Assembly (NCBI GenBank): GCA_902619925.1
Contig: CACNFY010000003.1
Span: forward strand, 28,622-92,621
Reading direction: 5' to 3'
From: an uncultured Pelagibacteraceae bacterium
GTDB taxonomy: Bacteria; Pseudomonadota; Alphaproteobacteria; Pelagibacterales; Pelagibacteraceae
DNA: 64,000 bases
The notes beneath the pieces are model-generated. The model saw only the letters and a list, made by a program, of their open reading frames with translations, made no database searches and had not been told where the DNA came from. How positions within the stretch are numbered: position 1 is the stretch's first letter; the number at the start of each line of letters is the position of its first letter. The position numbers were made by a program, and so were the translations under genes. Shown here piece by piece: positions 19,660 to 28,352 of this stretch.

Positions 19660-20784
19660 ATGAACCTTAAGCACACTATACTTTTTTATCCTTCAATGGA
19701 GAGAGGTGGTGTTACAGTAAATATAAAACATTTAATAAAGTATTTAACCAAAAAAGAAATTAAAGTAACATTAATCTCAAGCAAAATTGATAGAAAAGGA
19801 CTTAATTTTCAAAACAAAAATTTTAACTTTTTAAAGGTTGCATCCAATTTTAAATTTTTTTTCTTACCTTTTAGATGGTTGATTGCTTTTTACTCTATTA
19901 AAAATTTAGTTGAAAGTTTTTCATTATTTAAAAAAGAAAATACTGTAGTACTCTCCATGCAAAGTAGTATGGTGGCAATTATAATATGTAAAATTTATGG
20001 TATTAAAGTTATAGCTAGAAATTCAGAAGATCCGGTACACTCTACAATACATGCTGACAATTATTTTTCAGCCTTTATTGTATTTATAATGAGATTTTGT
20101 ATATACAATTTTGCGAATGGTATACTTACTAATTCTTTGGGTTCGAAAAAATCTATGGAATTATTTATATTTAAAAAAAAAAAGATAAAGACAATTTACA
20201 ATCCTTATTTACTTAAAATAAAAAAAGTAAAATATGTAAAAAAACCAAATAATATTTTATCTGTGGGAAGATTATGTAAGCAAAAGGACTTTGTTACTTT
20301 GATTTTGGGTTTCTCGATATTTGTTAAAAAGTATCCAAAATTCAAACTAATAATTCTTGGTGATGGTCCAGATAAAGCGAATTTAGAAAATCTTATTAAA
20401 AGTTTAAATCTCCAAAAAAAAATAAAATTAAAGGGATGGGTTAAAAAAACTGATAAATATTTTTCTTCAGCTAAAGTTTTTGCCTTAACTTCACTGTATG
20501 AAGGCTTAGGAAATGTTTATATTGATGCAGTGAATTATGAAATTCCATGTGTTTATACAAATTGTAAAAGTGGACCTGATGAAATTTTACTAAACGGAAA
20601 AGGTGGATATAAGGTTAGTATAAAAAATAAGTATGATTTAAGTAATCAATTAGAGAATTGTATATCTAATTATACTTTAAGTAAAAAAAAAATAATTAAT
20701 GCAAAAAAAAAAATTAATAGATTTTATTACAAAACTACCTGTCCAAAGTATTTAAGATATCTTAAAAAAATTTCACTTCAATAA
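19660..20784 (+). CDS. GT4-family glycosyltransferase
   Basis: A 374-residue GT-B glycosyltransferase of the GT4 type. The N-terminal domain has a glycine-rich acceptor loop (MERGGVTVNIKHL), the C-terminal donor domain has ILSVGRLCKQKDF and LIILGDGPDK, and the ExxxxxxxE donor-binding motif reads EGLGNVYIDAVNYE. It probably adds a sugar to a lipid-linked glycan on the cytoplasmic side. It begins 12 bases after the initiator tRNA, with no separate promoter visible, and converges on the transaldolase-like gene with a 7-base overlap. It sits apart from the main glycan island and may mark a small variable insertion. Confidence 0.88.
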   Translation: MNLKHTILFYPSMERGGVTVNIKHLIKYLTKKEIKVTLISSKIDRKGLNFQNKNFNFLKVASNFKFFFLPFRWLIAFYSIKNLVESFSLFKKENTVVLSMQSSMVAIIICKIYGIKVIARNSEDPVHSTIHADNYFSAFIVFIMRFCIYNFANGILTNSLGSKKSMELFIFKKKKIKTIYNPYLLKIKKVKYVKKPNNILSVGRLCKQKDFVTLILGFSIFVKKYPKFKLIILGDGPDKANLENLIKSLNLQKKIKLKGWVKKTDKYFSSAKVFALTSLYEGLGNVYIDAVNYEIPCVYTNCKSGPDEILLNGKGGYKVSIKNKYDLSNQLENCISNYTLSKKKIINAKKKINRFYYKTTCPKYLRYLKKISLQ

Positions 20785-21482
20785 TCAATTTTAAAATTTG
20801 ATTTTTTACTATCATTTAAAAAAGTTTTAACAGTTTCTATAGTCAATTTATCATAGGATTTTCCAAAATTTTCTATTTTCTCAATTATTGATGGTGGGAT
20901 TGTAATTATATGACATCCAAGTTGTTTTGCTTGAATGTAATTATATGGTTCTCTTACACTGGCCCAAAGTATTTCAACATTTTTAAATTTTTTTGATAAT
21001 TTAATACTTTTGATTATTTCGGGTATTGGATCTTTCCCTGCATCTGATGCACGACCTATAAATAGAGATATAATTATTTTTGTCTTTTTATTTATTACTT
21101 TTAAAATTTTCGATACTTGTTGTGAAGTATAAACAGCTGTTATATTCATTTTAATATTTTTTTTACACAATTCTTTAATAACTTTGCCCATAAATAAACC
21201 TTTTGAATTTACAACAGGAATCTTTACATAGACATTTTTTCCCCATGAATTTATTTTTAAGGCCTGTTTATGTATATCTTTATAATTATCTCCGAAAACT
21301 TCTAAAGAAATTTTTTTTTTTGTTGCAATTTTTAAAATTTGTTGCGAATATAATTTGTAATTTTTAGCTCCTGCTTTTCTCATTAAAGTTGGATTTGTAG
21401 TAAACCCATCAACGATTTTTTTTTTATTGAAAAATTTAATTAATTTAAGATCAGCAATATCACAAAATATTTTAGTTTTCAT
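20778..21482 (-). CDS. Transaldolase-like aldolase
   Basis: A 234-residue class I aldolase of the transaldolase/fructose-6-phosphate aldolase family. It has the N-terminal CDIADL and DGFTTNPTLMRKAG segment, the Schiff-base lysine Lys87 in YVKIPVV, and NITAVYTSQQ and IISLFIGRASDAGKD strands typical of the family. Transaldolase moves dihydroxyacetone units between sugar phosphates and could feed sedoheptulose 7-phosphate to the heptose pathway at 54-61 kb. It starts 3 bases after the FkbM methyltransferase. The exact donor and acceptor cannot be read from the sequence. Confidence 0.85.
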   Translation of the reverse strand: MKTKIFCDIADLKLIKFFNKKKIVDGFTTNPTLMRKAGAKNYKLYSQQILKIATKKKISLEVFGDNYKDIHKQALKINSWGKNVYVKIPVVNSKGLFMGKVIKELCKKNIKMNITAVYTSQQVSKILKVINKKTKIIISLFIGRASDAGKDPIPEIIKSIKLSKKFKNVEILWASVREPYNYIQAKQLGCHIITIPPSIIEKIENFGKSYDKLTIETVKTFLNDSKKSNFKIDY

Positions 21483-21485
21483 TTT

Positions 21486-22322
21486 TTAAAATTTATGAAC
21501 TAAATCATTTCTAATATACACAAAATTTGTTAGATAAAAAATATTTGTTTCGGCTTTTTCTGGATTTACTTTTAATAGTTTATTACCAAATGGTAAAATT
21601 TGAAATAATTCGTATTTTTTTAAATATTTAGAAAATTCGTACATCGTATGATTTTTAAATAATTGATGTATGTTAAACTCTAGTTGAATATATTTAGGTT
21701 TATTTTCTTCAATTAATCTTTTTGAACCTTTTAAGACCTCTAACTCGTAACCCTCAGTATCAATTTTTATCAAATCTATTTCTTTATCAAATAAATTTTT
21801 TTGTTCCATAAACTCATCTAATGTAACTAAATTCACCAATTTTTTTTTATTAGATGCTGCTTCATAAAATGACAGTTTATTAATATCATCAAGGAAAGTT
21901 GCTTTTTCAGATTTTTCATCTGTAAAATTTAAATTTTTTTCAACATTTTTATCTCCTAAAGCTAATTTAAAAGCTTCAATTCGATTAGGATGTTCGATTA
22001 CTAGATTGTTCAAGATATCATAGGCTCCATCTAAAGGTTCGAATGCAAATATATACGAGTTGGTCTCCTCAATTAATAATTTGGAATAATTTCCGATATT
22101 AGCACCTATATCTAAGCTAAACTGTAATTCTCTTGATATACTTTGAATAAAATTTTTTTCTCCAGTTACTTTAAAACTACCATAATTATTATAACCTTTT
22201 GCACGTAAGGATAAGGAAAATATAATATTATTCAATTTTTGAGTAGTTTTTCTTCCAAATATAAAATTATATAAAAATGAAATTTTTTTAAATATGTACA
22301 CTTGTAAATCATTTATTTTCAT
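21486..22322 (-). CDS. FkbM-family methyltransferase
   Basis: A 278-residue S-adenosylmethionine-dependent methyltransferase. The SAM motif reads SLDIGANIGNYSKLL, followed by FAFEPLDGAYDIL, a KLALGD segment and the FkbM-typical LIKIDTEGYELEVLKGS. Family members O-methylate sugars or polyketides; here a surface sugar is likely because of the neighbouring glycosyltransferase and nearby island. It lies between pntB and the transaldolase-like gene with gaps of 26 and 3 bases, so it appears to be in the same leftward transcript. Confidence 0.88.
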   Translation of the reverse strand: MKINDLQVYIFKKISFLYNFIFGRKTTQKLNNIIFSLSLRAKGYNNYGSFKVTGEKNFIQSISRELQFSLDIGANIGNYSKLLIEETNSYIFAFEPLDGAYDILNNLVIEHPNRIEAFKLALGDKNVEKNLNFTDEKSEKATFLDDINKLSFYEAASNKKKLVNLVTLDEFMEQKNLFDKEIDLIKIDTEGYELEVLKGSKRLIEENKPKYIQLEFNIHQLFKNHTMYEFSKYLKKYELFQILPFGNKLLKVNPEKAETNIFYLTNFVYIRNDLVHKF

Positions 22323-22348
22323 TTAATTAAATTTTGAATATATTGAAT

Positions 22349-23746
22349 TTAATCTAAATTTTTGAGAATTTCCTCTGTCATTTTTTTTGCGTCGGCAAAT
22401 AACATTAAAGTGTTATCTCTATAAAATAAATCATTATCAATACCAGCATATCCTGGTGACAAACTTCTCTTCACAAACAAAACAGATTTTGATTTTTCTA
22501 CGTCTAAGATAGGCATACCATATATTGGACTTTGAGGGTCAGTTTTCGCCACAGGATTTGTTACATCATTTGCACCTATAACATATGCAACGTCACAATT
22601 TGCAAAATCATTGTTTATTTCCTCTAATTCAAAAACTTCATCATAAGGTACGTTTGCTTCTGCCAATAATACATTCATATGTCCCGGCATCCTACCCGCA
22701 ACTGGATGAATTGCATAATTTACTTTTACACCATTTTTTTTTAACGCGTCTACCATTTCTCTTAATGCGTGTTGAGCTTGAGCAACAGCCATACCATAAC
22801 CTGGAACAATTATTACAGATGAGGCATTTTTCATCAAGAATGCTGCGTCATCTGCATTACCGCTCTTGACTGGTTTTTGCTCTTTAGATGAGGAAGAGGT
22901 TTGTTCTTCTGTTGCGCCCCAACCCCCTAGTATGACATTAAAGAAAGATCTATTCATTCCTTTGCACATTATATAAGATAGAATAGCCCCTGATGACCCC
23001 ACTAATGCTCCAGTTATTATCAAAGCTGTGTTTTCTAAAGTGAAACCAATTCCAGCTGCGGCCCATCCTGAGTAAGAATTTAACATCGAAATAACTACTG
23101 GCATGTCCGCTCCACCTATTGGAATAATTATTAATATACCAACCAAAAACGAAATTAAAATAATTGTCCAAAATAGACTATCTAATTGATTTATACATAA
23201 ATAAGAAATTAGACCAATTAATAAAATTCCTAAAACTAGATTTAAAATATGTTGTCCTGGAAATGTTATTGGAGAACCTGACATAATTCCTCTTAATTTG
23301 AGGAATGCAATAATTGAACCTGTAAAAGTTATTGCACCTATTGCAGCACCCAATGACATTTCAATTAAACTAGCTATTTTAATATCTCCGGGTGTTCCCA
23401 GATTAAACACACCAGGATTTAAATATGCTGATATTGCAACAAAAACTGCTGCCAGCCCAACTAAACTATGAAATCCAGCGACTAATTCTGGCATAGCAGT
23501 CATTGGTATTTTAAAAGCTATAAAAGCACCTATTGAGCCACCAATCAATAACGCTACAATTAAATAAATAAAACTAGAGGATAGATCTCCAACAGAAATT
23601 ATTGTTACTCCTATTGCCAAAGCCATCCCGACTATTCCATAAAAATTACCTTGCCTGGAAGTTTCTGGAGAGGATAAACCTCTTAAAGCTAATATAAATA
23701 AAACCCCTGAAATCAAATAAAAGAAAGCTAACAAATTTGCTGACAT
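22349..23746 (-). CDS. pntB: NAD(P) transhydrogenase beta subunit
   Basis: Membrane and NADP-binding subunit of the proton-translocating transhydrogenase, which uses the proton gradient to reduce NADP+ with NADH. The 465-residue protein has about nine hydrophobic segments (1-270), a polar linker, and a C-terminal dIII domain with VPGYGMAVAQAQHALREM and a downstream VIGANDVTNP segment. It overlaps the stop of the 103-residue pntAB by one base. The split alpha subunit (PntAA plus PntAB) is the alphaproteobacterial three-gene form. Confidence 0.97.
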   Translation of the reverse strand: MSANLLAFFYLISGVLFILALRGLSSPETSRQGNFYGIVGMALAIGVTIISVGDLSSSFIYLIVALLIGGSIGAFIAFKIPMTAMPELVAGFHSLVGLAAVFVAISAYLNPGVFNLGTPGDIKIASLIEMSLGAAIGAITFTGSIIAFLKLRGIMSGSPITFPGQHILNLVLGILLIGLISYLCINQLDSLFWTIILISFLVGILIIIPIGGADMPVVISMLNSYSGWAAAGIGFTLENTALIITGALVGSSGAILSYIMCKGMNRSFFNVILGGWGATEEQTSSSSKEQKPVKSGNADDAAFLMKNASSVIIVPGYGMAVAQAQHALREMVDALKKNGVKVNYAIHPVAGRMPGHMNVLLAEANVPYDEVFELEEINNDFANCDVAYVIGANDVTNPVAKTDPQSPIYGMPILDVEKSKSVLFVKRSLSPGYAGIDNDLFYRDNTLMLFADAKKMTEEILKNLD

Positions 23747-24057
23747 TATTTTTTATCCCTCTTTTTTTTTTTGTACATTGCTAACATCCTTTGCGTTACT
23801 AAAAATCCTCCAAATATATTTACTGCTGCAAGAATAATAGCTGCATATCCAAATAAGTTTGAAATTTCGAAAATTTTTCCAGGCTCACCTGATAAAGCTG
23901 CAATTATTGCACCAACAATTATTACTGAAGAAATAGCATTAGTTACTGACATTAGAGGTGTATGCAAAGAGGGAGTTACACTCCATACAACATAGTAACC
24001 AACAAAAATTGAAAGTATAAAAATACTTACTCTAAAAATAAAAGGATCTATTTCCAT
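23746..24057 (-). CDS. pntAB: NAD(P) transhydrogenase alpha subunit, membrane part
   Basis: A 103-residue protein with about three transmembrane helices, equivalent to the C-terminal membrane part of E. coli PntA. The conserved HTPLMSVTNAISSVIIVGA segment is clear. The C-terminus is lysine-rich and cytoplasmic. It lies one base after pntAA and overlaps pntB by one base, so the three are translationally coupled. Confidence 0.95.
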   Translation of the reverse strand: MEIDPFIFRVSIFILSIFVGYYVVWSVTPSLHTPLMSVTNAISSVIIVGAIIAALSGEPGKIFEISNLFGYAAIILAAVNIFGGFLVTQRMLAMYKKKKRDKK

Positions 24058-24058
24058 A

Positions 24059-25144
24059 TCATTTTACCAATGTTTGGCTTATTATTTCATCTTCCATATT
24101 AATTTTAATTTTTTTTGTCTCTTTATCACATAAATTAAGAACAAAATTATATACATTTTTAGCATATAGATTGGAAGATGAGACTGGCAATTTATTTAGT
24201 ATTGTGCTCTCGCCTACAATCATTACTCCATTTTGATCCACAATTTCATCAGGTTTTGTAAATGCCGCGTTTCCACCTTGAGATGCAGCAAGATCATACA
24301 CAACTGATCCTGGTTGCATATTATTTATCATTTTCTCGTTTATTATTAACGGTGCTTTCTTTCCAGGTATTAACGCTGTACAAATCACAACATCGATTTT
24401 TTTCAAGGTTTCAAATAATAAATTTTCTTGTTTTTTTTTAAATTCATCTGATGCTTCCTTAGCGTATCCGCCCTCTGTTTCAAGATTTTCTGAACCCTCA
24501 ACGACTAAAAATTTCCCACCAAGGCTCTCCACTTGTTCTTTTGAGGCCATTCTAACATCTGTTGCGAATACAATAGCTCCCATTCTTTTTGCTGTAGCAA
24601 TTGCTTGTAATCCAGCCACTCCAGCACCAACAACTAAAACTTTTGCTGCTGGAATGGTTCCAGCTGCAGTCATCATCATTGGTATCGCCTTTTTAAACAA
24701 TGCAAAAGAGTCTATTACTGCTTTATAACCAGCTAAATTCGCTTGGGATGATAATATATCCATAGATTGAGCTCTTGTAATCCTAGGTAAAAGTTCTAGT
24801 GAAAACACTGAAATATTTTTTTCATTAATTTTCTTAATTGTTTCAAGGTTTTTATTTGAATTAAAGTTGCCTATAAGAATTTTATTTTCTTTTAGTAAGG
24901 ATGTGTCACCAACATCAGGAAGGTTCATTTGGACTATTATATCAGAATTTTTTAAGATATTTTCTTTACTTTCTATTTTACATCCTTCAGTTAAAAAAAT
25001 TTCATCTTTAATCCCTAAATGATCTCCAAAACCTTTTTCAATAAAAACCTCAAAGCCGCTTGAAATGTATTTTTTTACTATATCCGGGGTAATTGAAATT
25101 CTTTTTTCCGCGTTTTTGTTTTCACTAATAGATCCAATTTTCAT
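24059..25144 (-). CDS. pntAA: NAD(P) transhydrogenase alpha subunit, NAD-binding part
   Basis: Soluble dI domain that binds NAD(H) for the transhydrogenase. The 361-residue protein has a Rossmann motif VVGAGVAGLQAIATAKRMG, an RITRAQSMDILSSQANLAGYKAV segment (about 122-144) and KKIDVVICTALIPGKKAP, all characteristic of PntA and its alanine-dehydrogenase relatives. Retention of the RAQSMD block together with the downstream pntAB and pntB favours transhydrogenase over alanine dehydrogenase. It starts 2 bases after the rpmJ stop. Confidence 0.96.
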   Translation of the reverse strand: MKIGSISENKNAEKRISITPDIVKKYISSGFEVFIEKGFGDHLGIKDEIFLTEGCKIESKENILKNSDIIVQMNLPDVGDTSLLKENKILIGNFNSNKNLETIKKINEKNISVFSLELLPRITRAQSMDILSSQANLAGYKAVIDSFALFKKAIPMMMTAAGTIPAAKVLVVGAGVAGLQAIATAKRMGAIVFATDVRMASKEQVESLGGKFLVVEGSENLETEGGYAKEASDEFKKKQENLLFETLKKIDVVICTALIPGKKAPLIINEKMINNMQPGSVVYDLAASQGGNAAFTKPDEIVDQNGVMIVGESTILNKLPVSSSNLYAKNVYNFVLNLCDKETKKIKINMEDEIISQTLVK

Positions 25145-25146
25145 GG

Positions 25147-25272
25147 CTATTTTTGTCTTGCCTTAAATTTAGGATTTTTTTTATTAATTATATATACTCT
25201 ACCTCTTCTTCTAACTAATTTTGAATTAAGATCTCTTTTTTTTAATGATTTAAGTGAACTTGCAATTTTCAT
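25147..25272 (-). CDS. rpmJ: 50S ribosomal protein L36 (cysteine-free form)
   Basis: A 41-residue bL36 read directly from the bases: it starts [14 protein letters not shown] and ends [11 protein letters not shown], with [10 protein letters not shown] in the middle. All four zinc-ligand positions lack Cys/His, as is normal for alphaproteobacterial L36. It is easily missed because of its size. The gap from the upstream epimerase is 7 bases and to pntAA 2 bases, so it is embedded in the leftward run that begins at the 5S gene, not in a ribosomal-protein operon. Confidence 0.95.
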   Translation of the reverse strand: MKIASSLKSLKKRDLNSKLVRRRGRVYIINKKNPKFKARQK

Positions 25273-25279
25273 ATAAAAT

Positions 25280-26164
25280 TTATTTTTTACTTTTAATAAA
25301 TGAATTTATGTAGTCTTTCAATTGAATTTTGCCATATCTTTTATGAACTTTGTTATTAAAAGAGACATTGGTCAAAGCTGACGCATACCTTTCTCCCTTT
25401 CTTTCAGGCAAAAAAGTAATTCTTGTATCAAATAATTTTGCAACATTTAAAATAGAGTAAGATTTTTTATGAGATATACTATAATGTCTACATTTATTTT
25501 TACTCCAAGCTTCAAAACACGTCATAATAGTATCATTAATGTGAGTAAATCTTCTTGTTTGGCTGCCAGGTCTCACTACTGTTAAAGGTTTTTTATGCTC
25601 AAAACATTTTTCAAAGATACCAATTACAGTTGCCATGTCACCTGATTTAATATGTCTTGGTCCATATACATTGTAGAAATAAATAACCTCGTATTTAAAG
25701 TTAAACCATTTTTTAAGATTTTCTAGTAATTCTAAATTTTTAGATTTTGTAAAAGCATAGGGGGACAAATTTTTATCTTTTCCAGAATTTCCTAAACTAG
25801 CAGATGTAGCAGAGTAAATTAATTTAATTTTGTTATCCAAACAAAATTTAAATACTGATTTACTTCCTATTGTATTAGATTCGTGGCATTGATCGAATTT
25901 TAAAAAGCTTTGATAAATTCTTGCGAACTCACCAAAATGAAAAATTGAATGAATTTTTTTTTTATATTTTTTCAATATTGATTGAATATTTTTTGTATTA
26001 CCATTTAAGTATTTGATTTTTTTATTTTTAATATGATTTTTTTTATTACCACTTGAATAATTATCTAAGCTTAAAATTTTATACTTCGTTTTATTAGCTA
26101 AAAATTCTATAAGATTAGAGCCTACAAACCCAGCTCCACCAGTAACTACAATGTAATTTTTCAT
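25280..26164 (-). CDS. Short NAD-dependent sugar epimerase (GalE-like SDR)
   Basis: A 294-residue extended SDR with [19 protein letters not shown], a catalytic YAFTK (Tyr-x-x-x-Lys) and [11 protein letters not shown], matching UDP-glucose/UDP-N-acetylglucosamine 4-epimerase relatives. It is about 30-40 residues shorter than typical GalE; the SATSAS segment holds the catalytic serine/threonine region. It probably makes a nucleotide sugar for surface glycan. The start lies only 8-9 bases from the 3' end of 5S rRNA, with no terminator between them. Confidence 0.82.
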   Translation of the reverse strand: MKNYIVVTGGAGFVGSNLIEFLANKTKYKILSLDNYSSGNKKNHIKNKKIKYLNGNTKNIQSILKKYKKKIHSIFHFGEFARIYQSFLKFDQCHESNTIGSKSVFKFCLDNKIKLIYSATSASLGNSGKDKNLSPYAFTKSKNLELLENLKKWFNFKYEVIYFYNVYGPRHIKSGDMATVIGIFEKCFEHKKPLTVVRPGSQTRRFTHINDTIMTCFEAWSKNKCRHYSISHKKSYSILNVAKLFDTRITFLPERKGERYASALTNVSFNNKVHKRYGKIQLKDYINSFIKSKK

Positions 26165-26172
26165 CTGAAATA

Positions 26173-26289
26173 GCCTGGCAACGTCCTACTCTTCCGTGTC
26201 TTAAGACAAAGTACCATCGGCGCAGAAAGGCTTGACTTCCGAGTTCGGAATGGGATCGGGTATTACACTTTCGCTGTAATCACCAGGCA
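26173..26289 (-). rRNA. rrf: 5S ribosomal RNA, isolated from 16S-23S
   Basis: On the minus strand the sequence begins (T)GCCTGGTGATTACAGC, contains CCCGATCCCATTCCGAACTC and GCGCCGATGGTA, and ends GACGTTGCCAGGC; the terminal helix GCCTGG/CCAGGC closes it. The ends are placed within about two bases. No 23S or tRNA precedes it: the upstream neighbour is fcl, a GDP-fucose gene, 42 bases away. It has its own promoter and marks the border of the glycan island. This matches the SAR11 arrangement in which HVR2 separates 23S from 5S. Confidence 0.97.
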
Positions 26290-26294
26290 AAAAA

Positions 26295-26322
26295 CTTATA
26301 GAGAAAAATAAAAAAATGTAAA
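26295..26322 (-). promoter_or_regulatory. Dedicated promoter of the 5S rRNA gene
   Basis: On the minus strand TTTACA (26317-26322), a 16-base spacer and TATAAG (26295-26300) each match five of six consensus sigma-70 positions. The first base of mature 5S lies about six bases after the -10 element, where a transcript would be expected to start. It is confined to the 42-base gap between the fcl stop and 5S. Confidence 0.7.
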
Positions 26323-26331
26323 CTAAAATAA

Positions 26332-27267
26332 TTAATTAATTTTTGTGATGTAGTCATCTAATGTCATTTTTAAACCTTGTTTTAATGAAGTTTTGGCTCT
26401 CCAACCAAGTTTCTTTGCAACATTTACATCTAACAATTTTCTAGGCATTCCATCAGGTTTTCTTTTGTCAAAAATAATTTTAAGATTTGATGCGCCTAAC
26501 TCTTTTGCAATAAAATTTGCATACCATTTAATTGTAAAATCTTTACCAGATCCAATATTAATAAATGGGTATTTAATTTTTTTGTTTAGGAAAAACATTA
26601 CTGCATCAGCAAAATCATTAACAAATAAAAGTTCTCGAAAAGGTTTTCCTGTCCCCCAGACTGTAAATTTTTTTTTATTTTTAATTTTAGCCTCGTAAAT
26701 CTTTCTAATTAAAGCTGCAAAAAAATGTGAGTTTTCAAGGTCGTAATTATCGTTTGGTCCATACATGTTGGATGGCATTAGGCATTTATAATTTAATTTA
26801 TAATTTTTGCTGTAGTTATAACACATAAGAACTCCTGCAATTTTAGCTATAGCATAAGCATCATTCGTTTCCTCTAAGGGGCCAGTTAAAATATATTTTT
26901 CTTTAATTGGTTGTTTTGCAAGTTTTGGATATATACAGCTGGACCCTAGAAAAATCAAATTTTTGATTTTAGCTAAATAAGATCCGTGAATAAGATTATT
27001 CTGAATTTGTAAATTCTCGTAAATGAATTTAGATTTATACAAGTCATTTGCTAAAATACCTCCTACTTTTGCTGCAGCTATTATAACCAGATCAGGTTTT
27101 TTATTTTTAAGATATTTAAAAACTTTTTCTTGGTTAGTTAAATTTAATTTTTTTTTATCTATAGTAATAATTTTTTTATAACCTAATCTTTTGAATTTTT
27201 TTAATATCGCATTCCCTACCATACCATTATGACCAGCAATAAATATTTTTGAATTTTTATTAATCAT
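26332..27267 (-). CDS. fcl: GDP-L-fucose synthase
   Basis: Bifunctional epimerase-reductase that turns GDP-4-keto-6-deoxy-mannose into GDP-L-fucose. From ATG 27267 the protein has 311 residues with FIAGHNGMVGNAI, AAAKVGGILAND, FLGSSCIYPK, the catalytic YAIAK and PSNMYGPNDNYD, all diagnostic of the family. A frame from TTG 27288 would add seven residues, but GAGGAG lies between the two starts and favours the ATG. It overlaps the end of gmd by 8 bases, giving a coupled gmd-fcl pair. It is the last protein gene before the 5S promoter. Confidence 0.94.
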   Translation of the reverse strand: MINKNSKIFIAGHNGMVGNAILKKFKRLGYKKIITIDKKKLNLTNQEKVFKYLKNKKPDLVIIAAAKVGGILANDLYKSKFIYENLQIQNNLIHGSYLAKIKNLIFLGSSCIYPKLAKQPIKEKYILTGPLEETNDAYAIAKIAGVLMCYNYSKNYKLNYKCLMPSNMYGPNDNYDLENSHFFAALIRKIYEAKIKNKKKFTVWGTGKPFRELLFVNDFADAVMFFLNKKIKYPFINIGSGKDFTIKWYANFIAKELGASNLKIIFDKRKPDGMPRKLLDVNVAKKLGWRAKTSLKQGLKMTLDDYITKIN

Positions 27268-28303
27268 TAATGAGATTTTTCTCCTCAAACTTAATCATAT
27301 CCTCAATCAATCTTTCAATGTTTATTTTAGGTTTCCATTTAAGTATTTTAGAAGCTTTTCTACTATCGCCGAGTAATGTATTAACATCCAGGGGTCTAAA
27401 ATATTTCTTGTCAATTTCTATTATTGTTTTTTTCGTATTAAGGTTTACTGCTTTTTCATTTTTACCTTTACCTATCCATTTTAAATTTATTTTAAGTTTT
27501 TTTGCTACAATATTTACAAATTGCCTTACACTTAGTTGTTTTCCTGTAGAAATTACAAAATCATCAGGTTTTTTTAATTGTAAAATTTTCCACATCGCCT
27601 CAACATAATCTATGGCGTGACCCCAATCACGTTTAGAATCAATGTTACCTAAATATAGTTTTTTTTGTTTATTTGATTTTATTCTTACTAAAGCTTTAAT
27701 TATTTTTTTTGTTACAAATGTTTCACCCCTCATAGGGCTTTCATGATTAAATAAAATCCCGTTGCATGCAAAAATGTTGTAAGCCTCCCTATAATTTACT
27801 GTTATCCAATGGGCATAAACTTTGGCAACTCCATAGGGACTTCTTGGGTAAAAAGGAGTATTTTCATTCTGAGGAACTTCTCTAACTTTTCCAAACATTT
27901 CAGATGTGCCTGCTTGATAAAATTTTGTTATCTTTTGTAGTTTATGAAATTTAATTGCTTCTAAAATTCTTAATGCACCCAATGCATCCGCATTAGCAGT
28001 ATATTCTGGAACCTCAAAAGAAACTGCAACATGAGATTGAGCAGCTAAATTATAAATTTCATTTGGTCTAATCTCTTTTAATAAAGTAGATACAGATATA
28101 GCATCTGTTATATCACCATAGTGTAATATTAATTTACGATTTTTTTCATGCGGATCTTGGTAAAGATGATCTATCCTACCAGTATTAAATGAAGATGATC
28201 TTCTTACTACACCGTGGACAATATAATGCTTATTTAAAAGAAACTCCGCAAGATAGGAACCATCTTGACCTGTTACACCAAATATTAAAGCTTTTTTTTT
28301 CAC
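27260..28303 (-). CDS. gmd: GDP-mannose 4,6-dehydratase
   Basis: Converts GDP-D-mannose to GDP-4-keto-6-deoxy-D-mannose, the step before Fcl. The 347-residue protein has GVTGQDGSYLAEFLL, VHGVVRRSSSFNTGRIDHL, LAAQSHVAVSFEVPEYTA, the SEMFGKV segment and the catalytic YGVAK, and is full length. It is distinct from the more divergent GMD-family protein at 62016-63065. Together with fcl it indicates fucose in the surface glycan of this strain. It is the 5' gene of the pair; a 49-base gap separates it from the FkbM gene upstream. Confidence 0.95.
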   Translation of the reverse strand: MKKKALIFGVTGQDGSYLAEFLLNKHYIVHGVVRRSSSFNTGRIDHLYQDPHEKNRKLILHYGDITDAISVSTLLKEIRPNEIYNLAAQSHVAVSFEVPEYTANADALGALRILEAIKFHKLQKITKFYQAGTSEMFGKVREVPQNENTPFYPRSPYGVAKVYAHWITVNYREAYNIFACNGILFNHESPMRGETFVTKKIIKALVRIKSNKQKKLYLGNIDSKRDWGHAIDYVEAMWKILQLKKPDDFVISTGKQLSVRQFVNIVAKKLKINLKWIGKGKNEKAVNLNTKKTIIEIDKKYFRPLDVNTLLGDSRKASKILKWKPKINIERLIEDMIKFEEKNLIND

Positions 28304-28352
28304 TAAATTAAAAATTAAATATATATTATTTAATCAAAAGTCAAAGTTTACC

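Noticed and set aside
19648..20784. Integrated element with attachment site at tRNA-fMet
   Set aside because: No repeated copy of the tRNA 3' end and no integrase or transposase is present; only the gene context is suggestive, so it is kept as a finding about variability and not as a mobile element.
22326..22353. Inverted repeat ATTAAATT/AATTTAAT between the FkbM gene and pntB as a terminator
   Set aside because: The stem is only A-T pairs, the loop is 12 bases, it overlaps the pntB 3' end and no T-run follows; such repeats arise by chance in DNA this AT-rich.
27268..27288. Longer fcl start at TTG 27288
   Set aside because: A GAGGAG lies after it and before the ATG at 27267, and the seven extra residues precede the normal cofactor-loop spacing.
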